This document shows, in pieces, positions 19,515 through 27,297 of a stretch of 64,000 nucleotides of DNA; the first letter of the stretch is position 1, and every line of letters begins with the position of its first letter. Below the pieces are notes generated by a model. The model was given only the letters and a program-made list of their open reading frames with translations, had not been told where the DNA came from and ran no database searches. The position numbers were made by a program, and so were the translations under genes. The stretch is from Stenotrophomonas sp. BIO128-Bstrain (lineage in GTDB: Bacteria > Pseudomonadota > Gammaproteobacteria > Xanthomonadales > Xanthomonadaceae), in NCBI RefSeq assembly GCF_030128875.1, contig NZ_CP124620.1, positions 496,001 through 560,000 of the forward strand. The letters run 5' to 3'.

Positions 19515-19925
19515 ATGTCGACCACCTCCAAACTGCGCCGCGACATCCGCCGGCGCCGCGAAACCCAGGCCGCCAACCGCGAGCAGGCCAACGCCACGCC
19601 GGTTGAGCCGCATGCCGAGCTGCGTGACCAGCAGCGCACGCTGCTGGCCGGTATCGTCCGCCGCGATGGCGAGTGGGTGCTGGGCATGGATGGCCGCATT
19701 GCCGGCCAGACCCCCAGCGCGGCGCGGGTGCTGGCCCTGATCATGCAGGCTGCCGAACTGCACGAACGCCAGGGCACCCCGGTGCGCCTGGTGTACTCGG
19801 ATGCGCTCAAGGACGCCGCACATGCCGAGGCCAAGGCCGATGGCATGGACTTCGAGCAGTTCAAGGTGGAACTGGCCGCGAGCCTGAAGCCGCGTGCCCG
19901 CCAGGGGGATGCGCCGGCCGAGTGA
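19515..19925 (+). CDS. Hypothetical protein, small basic cytoplasmic
   Basis: A 136-residue protein I do not recognise. It begins with a very basic helix (MSTTSKLRRDIRRRRETQAA), continues with a compact region containing VRRDGEWVLGMDGRI and a long helix PSAARVLALIMQAAELHERQG, then VRLVYSDALKDAAHAEAKADGM and a C-terminal helix. No signal peptide or membrane segment. The regular alternation of hydrophobic residues and uniform codon bias argue for a real gene; the ATG lies in a region with a weak ribosome binding site. It stands between the siderophore-interacting protein and a good terminator. Confidence 0.7.
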   Translation: MSTTSKLRRDIRRRRETQAANREQANATPVEPHAELRDQQRTLLAGIVRRDGEWVLGMDGRIAGQTPSAARVLALIMQAAELHERQGTPVRLVYSDALKDAAHAEAKADGMDFEQFKVELAASLKPRARQGDAPAE

Positions 19926-19997
19926 TGGCGCTACCGCACAGGGCCTGCTGCTGGTCGGCGGCGCGTTGCCCGGCAAAGCGCACCGATCGGTTCCCAT

Positions 19998-20028
19998 GAA
20001 AAAGCCGACCCCAAGGGCCGGCTTTTTC
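19998..20028 (+). terminator. Rho-independent terminator after 19925
   Basis: Stem GAAAAAGCCG (19998-20007) pairing with CGGCTTTTTC (20019-20028), extended by an inner CCC/GGG past one mismatch, with T-run on the plus strand; the A-run lets it also work for the minus-strand peptidase gene ending at 20068. Confidence 0.85.
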
Positions 20029-20067
20029 GTTTGCCATGGTGCGCGGACCAGCGGCCAGCGCGACCGG

Positions 20068-22062
20068 TCAGTGGGCCGCAGGTGCGGTTGCGGCCGGCGC
20101 CGCCGCAGCGGTAGCCGCCGGCACCTGCCAGCCACACATCTGGCCCTGGTTCTGCTGCTTGAGCCATTCGTTGACCGGGGTGAAGTACTCGATCATCGGG
20201 CCGGCATCGAGCTTGTCGCCACCGGTGATCTCCTTCAGCGTGGCCTGCCACGGCTGGCTGGCACCCTTGCTCAGCATGGCCCAGAACTTCTGGCCGGCTT
20301 CCTTGTTGCCGTAGAAGCTGCACTGGTGCAGCGGACCCTTGTAACCGGAGGCATCGCACAGGCCCTTGTAGAACTGGAACTGCAGGATGCGCGCCAGGAA
20401 GTAGCGGGTATACGGGGTGTTGCCCGGCACGTGGTACTTGGCGCCCGCGTCGAAGAATTCCTCACCGCGCGCGGTGGCCGGCGCCACGCCCTGATACTTT
20501 GCCTTCAGGTCCCACCATGCCTGGTTGTAGTGGTCCGGCGTGATCGAGCCGTCGAACACGCCCCAGCGCCAGCGGTCGATCATCAGGCCGAACGGCAGGA
20601 ACGACACGCCGCTCAGGGCCATGCGCATCTGCGCGTTGATGGTCGCCTCACGGCTTTCCTGCGGGGTGTCGACCAGGCCGATCGAGTTGAGGTACTGCGG
20701 GGTCATCGCCAGCACGATGGTGTCGCCGATCGCTTCGTGGAAGCCATCGTTGGCACCGCCCTGGAACAACGGCGGCAGCGGGTTGTAGGCCAGGTCGTAA
20801 TAGATGTGGCCCAGCTCGTGGTAGATCGTGGTGAAGTTCTCTTCGTTGGGCTTGATGCACATCTTGGTGCGCACGTCGCCGTCCATGTTCATGTCCCACG
20901 CGCTGGCGTGGCAGACCACGTCACGGTCCAGCGGCTTGATGAACTGGGTCTTGTCCCAGTACGACTTGGGCAGGGCCGGCATCCCGAGCGAGACGTAGAA
21001 GTCCTGCGCGCGCTCGGTCATCTGCTTGGCGGTACGCAGTTCGGCCTCACGCTGCGCCTTGTACAGCGCTTCCACGTTCGCGCCGCTGCCGGCCTTGGCC
21101 AGGGCACCACTCAGGTTGCTCTGGTACTGCTTTTCCAGCGCGGCGGTGATGTCCAGGTTGCCGGCACCGGGATACGGTTCCAGCTGGTCCCACAGATTGG
21201 ACCAGTCCTGCTGCCACATGTTGCCGGTCAGGTGTGCGGCGATCAGGCCACCGTTGACCTCGGCCTTGTCCTTGCCGTACGTGCCGTCGAGCTTGGTGCG
21301 CGCGTAGCAGTGAAGCTGCTCGTACATCGGCTTGACCTGGTCCCACAGCCGGTCGGTTTCCGGGCCGATCTGGTCGGCGGGCATGTCATAGCCGCTGCGC
21401 CACATCTGGCCGGCATCGGCGAAGCCCATTTCCTTGGCGCCTTCGTTGACCAGGCTGACGAAGCGCTCGTAGTCGGCGCGCATCGGCTTGGTGGTGCCAT
21501 GCCAGCCCTGCCAGGCGTCGAGCTGCTCGTCGTAGTCGCGGCTGCGCGCGAGCACCTGTTCCAGATCGCCCAGCTGGCGGCAGCTCTGCGGGTTGGCCTC
21601 GTCGGTGCAGTACTTGCCGGAGCCGTAGGCGCCCTCCATGCGGCTGGCGATGCGGGTCAGCTCGGAGAGCTTGGCCGGGTCGCGCGGGGCGGGCATGGAG
21701 GTCATCAGCTTGAGCAGGTGGATCTGGCGCTTGGTGTCTTCGCTCATGGGCTGGCCGTCGTACTGGCCGGTCTGGGCGATCCAGCCGTTGAGGACGGTGA
21801 GCCAGCGTTCATTGGCCTTGGCCGCGACGCGCTCGGAATCGTCGTTGATGTAGGTCGACGACAGCCACTGCGCCGAGGTCATTTCCGGGTACATGGCCTT
21901 GTACTCGGCGTTGACGCGGGCGATGAACTGGTCCGCGGTTTCCTTGGACTGGGTGGTGCCCGTGGCCGGTGCATCGGCGGGGGACGGTTCCTTCTGGCAG
22001 GCCGCCAGCGTCAGTGCGGCAGCACTGACTGCCAGGGCCAGCAGGAGCGGGCGGTGGTTCAC
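20068..22062 (-). CDS. M2-family peptidyl-dipeptidase (ACE homologue), lipoprotein
   Basis: Zinc metallopeptidase that removes dipeptides from peptide C-termini, homologous to angiotensin-converting enzyme; Xanthomonas species have a studied homologue. The 664-residue chain starts at GTG 22062 (second of two possible GTGs; AAGGA is seven bases upstream). A lipobox LAAC puts the lipidated Cys at residue 22, so it should be membrane-anchored and face the periplasm. Zinc motif HELGH is near residue 417, with the downstream glutamate in NDGFHEAIGD. A Pro/Ala-rich tail ends the protein. It stands alone behind eptA on the same strand. Confidence 0.93.
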   Translation of the reverse strand: MNHRPLLLALAVSAAALTLAACQKEPSPADAPATGTTQSKETADQFIARVNAEYKAMYPEMTSAQWLSSTYINDDSERVAAKANERWLTVLNGWIAQTGQYDGQPMSEDTKRQIHLLKLMTSMPAPRDPAKLSELTRIASRMEGAYGSGKYCTDEANPQSCRQLGDLEQVLARSRDYDEQLDAWQGWHGTTKPMRADYERFVSLVNEGAKEMGFADAGQMWRSGYDMPADQIGPETDRLWDQVKPMYEQLHCYARTKLDGTYGKDKAEVNGGLIAAHLTGNMWQQDWSNLWDQLEPYPGAGNLDITAALEKQYQSNLSGALAKAGSGANVEALYKAQREAELRTAKQMTERAQDFYVSLGMPALPKSYWDKTQFIKPLDRDVVCHASAWDMNMDGDVRTKMCIKPNEENFTTIYHELGHIYYDLAYNPLPPLFQGGANDGFHEAIGDTIVLAMTPQYLNSIGLVDTPQESREATINAQMRMALSGVSFLPFGLMIDRWRWGVFDGSITPDHYNQAWWDLKAKYQGVAPATARGEEFFDAGAKYHVPGNTPYTRYFLARILQFQFYKGLCDASGYKGPLHQCSFYGNKEAGQKFWAMLSKGASQPWQATLKEITGGDKLDAGPMIEYFTPVNEWLKQQNQGQMCGWQVPAATAAAAPAATAPAAH

Positions 22063-22160
22063 GGGCACATCCTTGGGTGGTGTCAGACCGGCGAAGGCTA
22101 GTGAAGCGCCGGGCGCACCGCAAGGGGCAGGGCAGCAGAGGCGGTTCGATTGGCACCGCC

Positions 22161-22178
22161 AACGTCAACGTCAAGGTC
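22161..22178. repeat. Short tandem hexamer repeat upstream of the M2 peptidase gene
   Basis: Three near-identical hexamers GTCAAC-GTCAAG-GTCAAC preceded by AAC, about 100 bases before the peptidase start. It may be repeated operator sites or slippage; no other copies are seen in this gap. Confidence 0.4.
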
Positions 22179-22234
22179 AACGGCGATGCGTCCGTGCTCC
22201 GTGAGGCGGGGCGGTGCGCATGGGACTAGCCTGC

Positions 22235-23887
22235 TTATGCCTCGCACCCAGCAAACAGATCCCGGCCACGCTCATACACCGAGGTCTTGACCTGCATCAG
22301 CCCCAATACCGAGGGGAACAGATTGTCGTGGTCGGTGTACTTGCCCGCGCGCTCCCGCACGCAGGCCAGGTTGAGCCCGCGGTTGGCCGCGAAGGAAGGG
22401 GAGAACCACATCGTCATCGGCACGCGGGTCTGTTCCTGCGGGGCGATCGCGTACGGCACCCCGTGCAGGTACAGGCCCTTCTCGCCCAGCGACTCGCCGT
22501 GATCGGAAAGGTAGATCATCGCGGTGTCGTAGTCGTCCATGCCCTTCAGCGTGCCGATCGTGCGCGACAGCAGGTGATCGGTGTAGAGCAGCGCGTTGTC
22601 GTAACTGTTGGTGATCTGCGCGCGGCTGCACTTGCCCAGGTCCGGGGTGTCGCAGGTGGGGGTGAAGCGGCGGAAGCGCGCCGGGTAGCGTTCGAAGTAG
22701 CTCGGGCCGTGGTTGCCCAGTTGATGCAGCACCACCACGCGGTCGCCGGGCCTGGCGCGGACCTGGGCGGCCAGATCGTCGATCAGGATCTCGTCCATGC
22801 AGCGCCCGTTGGCGCACAGGGTCGGGTGCTTGGCATCATCCAGCGGCTGCATTTGCAGGCCCTCGCACACGCCCTTGCATCCGGACTGGTTGTCACGCCA
22901 CAGCGTGGCGATGCCGGCGTGATCCAGCACGTGCAGCAGCGACTGGTGCGCGCGGATCTTTTTCTCGTCGTAGTCGTGGCGTCCGTAGGGCGAGAACAGG
23001 CAGGGCAGGGAGACTTCAGTGCTGGTGCCACACGAATGCATGTCGGGGAAATTGATCACCCCGGCCTGGGCCAGCTCCGGCGTGGTCTGCTTGGCATAGC
23101 CGTTGAGGCCCCAGTTCTGCGCGCGTGCGGTTTCGCCCATCACGATCACCAGCAGGCGCGGGCGGCTGCCGGCTGCACGCGGGGTGGCCTTGGCATCGGT
23201 GCCGATCGGCAGTTTCGCGGCGCGCTGGATCGGGTTGTCGCCGCGCAGCGCCTTGGGCAGGCCGAGCAGGAAGTTGCCCGGCGTGGCCAGATAGCGCACC
23301 TCGCGCTGGTTGCGCATCAGCGAGGACATCTCCTGGAAGGACAGCATCGCCCCGCCAAAGGCGATCAGCGCCGACAGCAGCAGGAAACCGAGGCGCCACA
23401 GCAGCGCCCTGCCCAGCGTGCGTCGGCGCAGCTGCACGCGCCACAGCAGCAGCATCGGCGCCAGGGCCAACAGCAGCAGGGGCGCGATCAAGGTGGGCGT
23501 GATCAGCTCGCGGCTTTCCTTGTGGTCGGTGGCCAGCACGTTGCGCAGCATGTCCGCATCCAGATAGATGTGGTAACTGCTCATGTAGTGCGCGGCCAGC
23601 GCCGTACCGATCAGCAGCACGCTGAGCACCACCTTGGCGTTCCAGCGCCACACCAGCAGCCCCATCAGCAGACAGTGCGCGCCGACCAGGAACAGCAACA
23701 GCGAGACGGCGAAGCCGATGCTGCCCGGGTGCGTGGCCATCGCGCTGTGCCAGAACAGGCCATTGCAGGCCACCGCGAAGAAGATGCTGGTGAGCAGGAT
23801 CAGGGTTTCGGTGGTGCACTGCGGCCGCCAGGCACGCAGGGTGGCCAACGCCGACAAGCGCGTGGCGCGCGGAAGGGTGGTGCTCAT
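22235..23887 (-). CDS. eptA: Phosphoethanolamine-lipid A transferase, EptA/MCR family
   Basis: Inner-membrane enzyme whose periplasmic domain transfers phosphoethanolamine from phosphatidylethanolamine to lipid A, lowering negative charge and polymyxin binding. The 550-residue protein starts at ATG 23887 (GGAGAAG upstream), with five N-terminal membrane helices (to about residue 210) then a sulfatase-like domain. Nucleophile Thr253 is in GETARAQNWGLNGY; zinc ligands lie in the GE of that motif and in LSDHGESLGE; the substrate loop MHSCGTSTEVSLPC and paired cysteines (CKGVC, CANGRC) match EptA/MCR. It overlaps the PAP2 gene by ATGA, so the two are translationally coupled. A core-chromosomal copy; there is no sign of recent transfer. 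Confidence 0.95.
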   Translation of the reverse strand: MSTTLPRATRLSALATLRAWRPQCTTETLILLTSIFFAVACNGLFWHSAMATHPGSIGFAVSLLLFLVGAHCLLMGLLVWRWNAKVVLSVLLIGTALAAHYMSSYHIYLDADMLRNVLATDHKESRELITPTLIAPLLLLALAPMLLLWRVQLRRRTLGRALLWRLGFLLLSALIAFGGAMLSFQEMSSLMRNQREVRYLATPGNFLLGLPKALRGDNPIQRAAKLPIGTDAKATPRAAGSRPRLLVIVMGETARAQNWGLNGYAKQTTPELAQAGVINFPDMHSCGTSTEVSLPCLFSPYGRHDYDEKKIRAHQSLLHVLDHAGIATLWRDNQSGCKGVCEGLQMQPLDDAKHPTLCANGRCMDEILIDDLAAQVRARPGDRVVVLHQLGNHGPSYFERYPARFRRFTPTCDTPDLGKCSRAQITNSYDNALLYTDHLLSRTIGTLKGMDDYDTAMIYLSDHGESLGEKGLYLHGVPYAIAPQEQTRVPMTMWFSPSFAANRGLNLACVRERAGKYTDHDNLFPSVLGLMQVKTSVYERGRDLFAGCEA

Positions 23888-24654
23888 GCCACTTCTCCCT
23901 GCGCGATGCCTGGTGACGTGCCGCGTTCGCGCAGCCGCACCGGTTCGATCAGCAGATACAGGCCAAGCGAAACCGTCCAGCAGATGGCCAGCGTCCACAG
24001 GTCATGCGACAGGAAATGCGCACCGCGCAGCTGCTGCGAGACGCCGAACACGCCGCCAGCCAGCAGGCCGACGGCCAGGCCGCGCCAGCGCCAGGCCGGG
24101 TGCACCATCAGCGCGAAGAAGTACAGGCTGACCCACGCAAACCCCGCGCTGGAATGCCCGCCTGGAAAGCACACCCCACGCGGCATCCCGGGTGGGCGTG
24201 TTGCGAACAAGCCGATGAACTGCCGGGTGCCGCCATAGCGGGCCAGATCCCACGGGCAATCCATGTTGGTCAGCGACTTGAGCAGCGAGACCACGCCGGT
24301 GCCCAGCGCGACGGCCAGCACCAGATACAGCAGCGGCCAGCGCCATGCGGGTGCGCGCTCGGTGCGCCAGGCGTGGAAGCACAGCACGATCGCGACCAGC
24401 GCCGCGACACTGCTGGTCCACTTGCCGGCCTGGTGGATCAGGTGGGTGGTGACCCAGGCGTTCTGCAGCGCCCACTGCTGCCCTTCGAGTCGATAGAGGC
24501 GATCGGCCAGCCACTGGTCGCCACCGGCGCCCATCAGCATCGCGCTGGCGAGCAGCGCCAGCGCCAGCGGTACCCAGAGGTGGCCGCGGAGGAAGCGTGG
24601 GGTGACCGCGGTGGCCGACGTGGATGAAAGGGCAACGCTGGACGCTGGGAACAT
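23884..24654 (-). CDS. PAP2-family membrane phosphatase
   Basis: A 256-residue membrane protein with about six helices and the three motifs of type 2 phosphatidic acid phosphatases in modified form: KSLTNMDCPWD (motif 1), PGGHSSAGFAW (motif 2, with PGGH for PSGH) and RGAHFLSHDLWT (motif 3, His and Asp kept). Members dephosphorylate undecaprenyl pyrophosphate, lipid A or phosphatidylglycerol phosphate. Overlap with eptA suggests a joint role in lipid A modification, for example as an LpxE/LpxF/LpxT-like enzyme; the closest activity cannot be chosen by eye. ATG 24654 is taken as start; a TTG two codons earlier is possible. The gene follows the ArnT-like gene by 101 bases on the same strand. Confidence 0.85.
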   Translation of the reverse strand: MFPASSVALSSTSATAVTPRFLRGHLWVPLALALLASAMLMGAGGDQWLADRLYRLEGQQWALQNAWVTTHLIHQAGKWTSSVAALVAIVLCFHAWRTERAPAWRWPLLYLVLAVALGTGVVSLLKSLTNMDCPWDLARYGGTRQFIGLFATRPPGMPRGVCFPGGHSSAGFAWVSLYFFALMVHPAWRWRGLAVGLLAGGVFGVSQQLRGAHFLSHDLWTLAICWTVSLGLYLLIEPVRLRERGTSPGIAQGEVA

Positions 24655-24755
24655 GGACAAAGGGGCCGGCGGGAGATTCCGGCGCCATGGTCGTCAGCGC
24701 AGTGTCGGAGACCGGTCGGAGCGATGTTGGCCGCTGGTTAAGCGCGGCCTGCCGT

Positions 24756-26465
24756 TCAGTCTTCCTCGTCCTGCGCGGTGTCGGTGGCCGTGACGGCGGC
24801 ATGGCAGTCGGCCTGCCAGGCAGTACCCGGGAACAACAGCCACCGGTTGCGGTTGGCGCTGCCGATCTCGATCACCGCCGCCGGGTCCACGCAGGGACTG
24901 ATCGCTTCATCGAGCACCAGCAGCCAGCGCTGGCGCGGCGCCTGTGACAGCCACGGCCCTGCGGCCTGCCATTGCTGGTCCCACGGGGTCTTGAAGCCGA
25001 AATCGGTCACCGGGCGGTCGGCCTGCAGCAGGTTCTGTTCGCGCCAGGCGACCACGCCGAGCTCGGCCTCCGGCCCGATCCGCAGGCCGACGCGCTGCAT
25101 CACCGCCGAGGCGGAGCTGTACGGGTCCAGGGTCGGCATCAGCACCCAGCCGTACAGATTCCAGAGCAGGAAGGCCGCCGCGACCACCAGCACGCCTGCC
25201 CGGCGCTGGCGCCACCACAGGGCCAGCGCCAGCAACACCACGCCGAAGGCGATCAGCCAGCCGCCAAGCACGGGCAGCAGCGTATCGGGCATCGCGCGCC
25301 GCGCCAGCTGCACGTGCGCCCATTCGCTGGCCGACCACAGCTGGGTGCCGACATACAGCGCCGCCACGCCGAGGACGGCGACATAGGCCCACAGCAGCCA
25401 GCGCAGCCCGGCCCGGCGCAGCAGCCCGGGCAGCAGCGGGGCGGCGGCCAGGCACAACGCGGGCAGCATCGGGAAGATGTAGACCTCCCGCTTGCCCGGG
25501 CTGGCACTGAAGAACACCAGCACCAGCAGGGCCCAGCCCAGCAGCAGCCACCAGCGTCCATCCAGCCGCTTGAGGCGGCGCCACCATGCCGGAACCAGGG
25601 CGGGCAGCAGCAGGCTGCCCGGCAGCCACAAGGTCGCCATGACCTGCAGGTAGTACCAGGCCGGCTTCACGTGGTGCCAGGCGTTCGCGTAGCGGATGCC
25701 GGTCTGCTTGAACAGCAGCTCGCGCGCATAGGCGTGCAGGGCCGGGTCGGCCGAGTGCAGCAGCGCCACGCCCAGCGGCGCCAGCCACACCGCCGTGCCG
25801 AGCAGGAAGGCCGGCAGCAGCCACCACAGGTCGCGGGCAGTGCCGGCCGGCAGCCTGGCGCCGCGCACGCGCCAGCGCCAGGCGGCGAACGGCAGCAGCA
25901 CCAGCAGCGGCAGGAAGCCCACGCCCTTGGTCACCGTGCCCAGCCCGGCGGCGAAGCCGGCCAGCCACAGCGCGGGCCGGTTGCGGCCTTCCAGCAGGTG
26001 GCGCAGCAATCCCCACAGCGACAGGGTGGTCATCGCCACGAGCACCATGTCGATCTGCGCCCGCTTGGCCATCAGGCCGAACTGCAGGCAGCTGAACAAG
26101 GCGAGCATCGCCCACCAGCCAACACGCCGGTTCCACAACCGCCGGCCCAGGTCCCAGGTCAGCCAGAGTGTCAGCAGAGCGGCAAGCAGCGAAGGCACCA
26201 GGAAGGCGATTGTCCAGCCGCCGAACAGCTGGTGGCTGGCGGCCTGCAGCCACATGAACACCGGCGGTTTTTCCGCGTACAGTTCGCTGCCACGGTGAGG
26301 CAGCAGCCATTGCCCGGAGGCGACCATGGCCCGTGCAGCCAGCACGAAACGGGGTTCATCGGGCGGGGAGGGCTGGCGCAGGCCGATGCCCGCCGCCAGG
26401 GCCAGCAACAGGGCAAGGCAGACCAGCACACGCGGCCAGCGCCGCAGGAAGAAGGATTCGGTCAC
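24756..26465 (-). CDS. ArnT-like glycosyltransferase family 39/83 membrane protein
   Basis: A 569-residue integral membrane glycosyltransferase (PMT_2 type) with about 12 helices that would transfer a sugar from a polyprenyl phosphate donor on the periplasmic face. The DEPRF motif near residue 36 gives the catalytic acidic pair, followed by YAEKPPVFMWLQA, both characteristic of ArnT, which adds aminoarabinose to lipid A. A soluble C-terminal region (about 470-569) follows. GTG 26465 is chosen because an upstream ATG adds 23 residues of non-hydrophobic leader. The remaining arn genes for aminoarabinose synthesis are not in the window, so another sugar or acceptor is possible. It opens the strand order ArnT-like, PAP2, EptA. 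Confidence 0.8.
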   Translation of the reverse strand: MTESFFLRRWPRVLVCLALLLALAAGIGLRQPSPPDEPRFVLAARAMVASGQWLLPHRGSELYAEKPPVFMWLQAASHQLFGGWTIAFLVPSLLAALLTLWLTWDLGRRLWNRRVGWWAMLALFSCLQFGLMAKRAQIDMVLVAMTTLSLWGLLRHLLEGRNRPALWLAGFAAGLGTVTKGVGFLPLLVLLPFAAWRWRVRGARLPAGTARDLWWLLPAFLLGTAVWLAPLGVALLHSADPALHAYARELLFKQTGIRYANAWHHVKPAWYYLQVMATLWLPGSLLLPALVPAWWRRLKRLDGRWWLLLGWALLVLVFFSASPGKREVYIFPMLPALCLAAAPLLPGLLRRAGLRWLLWAYVAVLGVAALYVGTQLWSASEWAHVQLARRAMPDTLLPVLGGWLIAFGVVLLALALWWRQRRAGVLVVAAAFLLWNLYGWVLMPTLDPYSSASAVMQRVGLRIGPEAELGVVAWREQNLLQADRPVTDFGFKTPWDQQWQAAGPWLSQAPRQRWLLVLDEAISPCVDPAAVIEIGSANRNRWLLFPGTAWQADCHAAVTATDTAQDEED

Positions 26466-26595
26466 GCCAGGCTCTTTGGCAAAACGGCCACTGTCTCCCC
26501 GACAGCGTAGGAAAAGCGTCGTAACCACCCCCATTGCGACCGGATTCCGACATGGTTCCCGCTACCATGCGCCCAACCGGTCAAGAGAGTCTCCC

Positions 26596-27297
26596 ATGCG
26601 GCTGCTGGTCATTGAAGACAACCGTCAGCTGGTTGCCAATCTATTCGATTATTTCGAATCGCGGGGCCATGTACTGGACGTCGCACCCGATGGCGTGACC
26701 GGCCTGCACCTGGCCGTGTCGCAGCCCTATGACGCCCTGATCCTGGACTGGATGCTGCCGCGCATGGAAGGGCCCGAAGTGCTGCGCCGGCTGCGTGCCG
26801 ACCACGGCTCGGAAGTGCCGGTGATCATGCTCACCGCGCGCGACGAACTCCCCGACAAGATCGCCGGCTTCCGCGCCGGCGCCGACGACTACCTGACCAA
26901 ACCCTTCGCACTGCCCGAGCTGGAAGTCCGGCTGGAAGCGCTGATGGTGCGCGCCAAGGGGCGCAACCCGCGCAAGGTGCTGGAAGTGGCCGACCTCAAG
27001 CTGGATCTGGCCACCCTGGAGGCGCAACGCGACGGCAAGCCGCTGCACCTGTATCCGGCCTGCCGCAAGCTGCTGGAGGTGCTGATGCGCGCCAGCCCCG
27101 GCGCGGTGACCCGCCAGCAGCTGGAATTCGCACTGTGGGGTGACGAGCTGCCCGACGGGGATCTGCTGCGCTCGCACGTGTACGAACTGCGCCGCAGCGT
27201 GGATGGCCCGTTCCAGCAGAAGCTGATCCACACCTTGCCGCGGGTCGGTTACCGCCTCGGCGTTTCCGCGGCGGGCGGTGCAGATGAAGTGGCGTAA
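26596..27297 (+). CDS. OmpR-family response regulator (ColR/PmrA-like context)
   Basis: A 233-residue regulator: receiver domain with VIEDN pocket, phosphoacceptor Asp51 in LILDWMLPRMEG and Lys in DDYLTKPF, then a winged-helix DNA-binding domain (about 135-228: RQQLEFALWGDELPD... LRSHVYELRRSVD... LPRVGYRL). GAGAG lies before ATG 26596. Its 3' end overlaps the kinase gene by 14 bases. It is divergent, across 130 bases, from the ArnT-like/PAP2/EptA genes, which makes that set the first candidate regulon; no clear direct-repeat binding site is visible in the gap. Naming it ColR or PmrA would go beyond what can be seen. Confidence 0.9.
   Translation: MRLLVIEDNRQLVANLFDYFESRGHVLDVAPDGVTGLHLAVSQPYDALILDWMLPRMEGPEVLRRLRADHGSEVPVIMLTARDELPDKIAGFRAGADDYLTKPFALPELEVRLEALMVRAKGRNPRKVLEVADLKLDLATLEAQRDGKPLHLYPACRKLLEVLMRASPGAVTRQQLEFALWGDELPDGDLLRSHVYELRRSVDGPFQQKLIHTLPRVGYRLGVSAAGGADEVA

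Noticed and set aside
22235..23887. Possibility that eptA is a recently acquired mobile mcr gene
   Set aside because: It sits in a coupled operon with host-like codon use, with no transposase, insertion sequence or direct repeats around it, so it is an intrinsic chromosomal copy.
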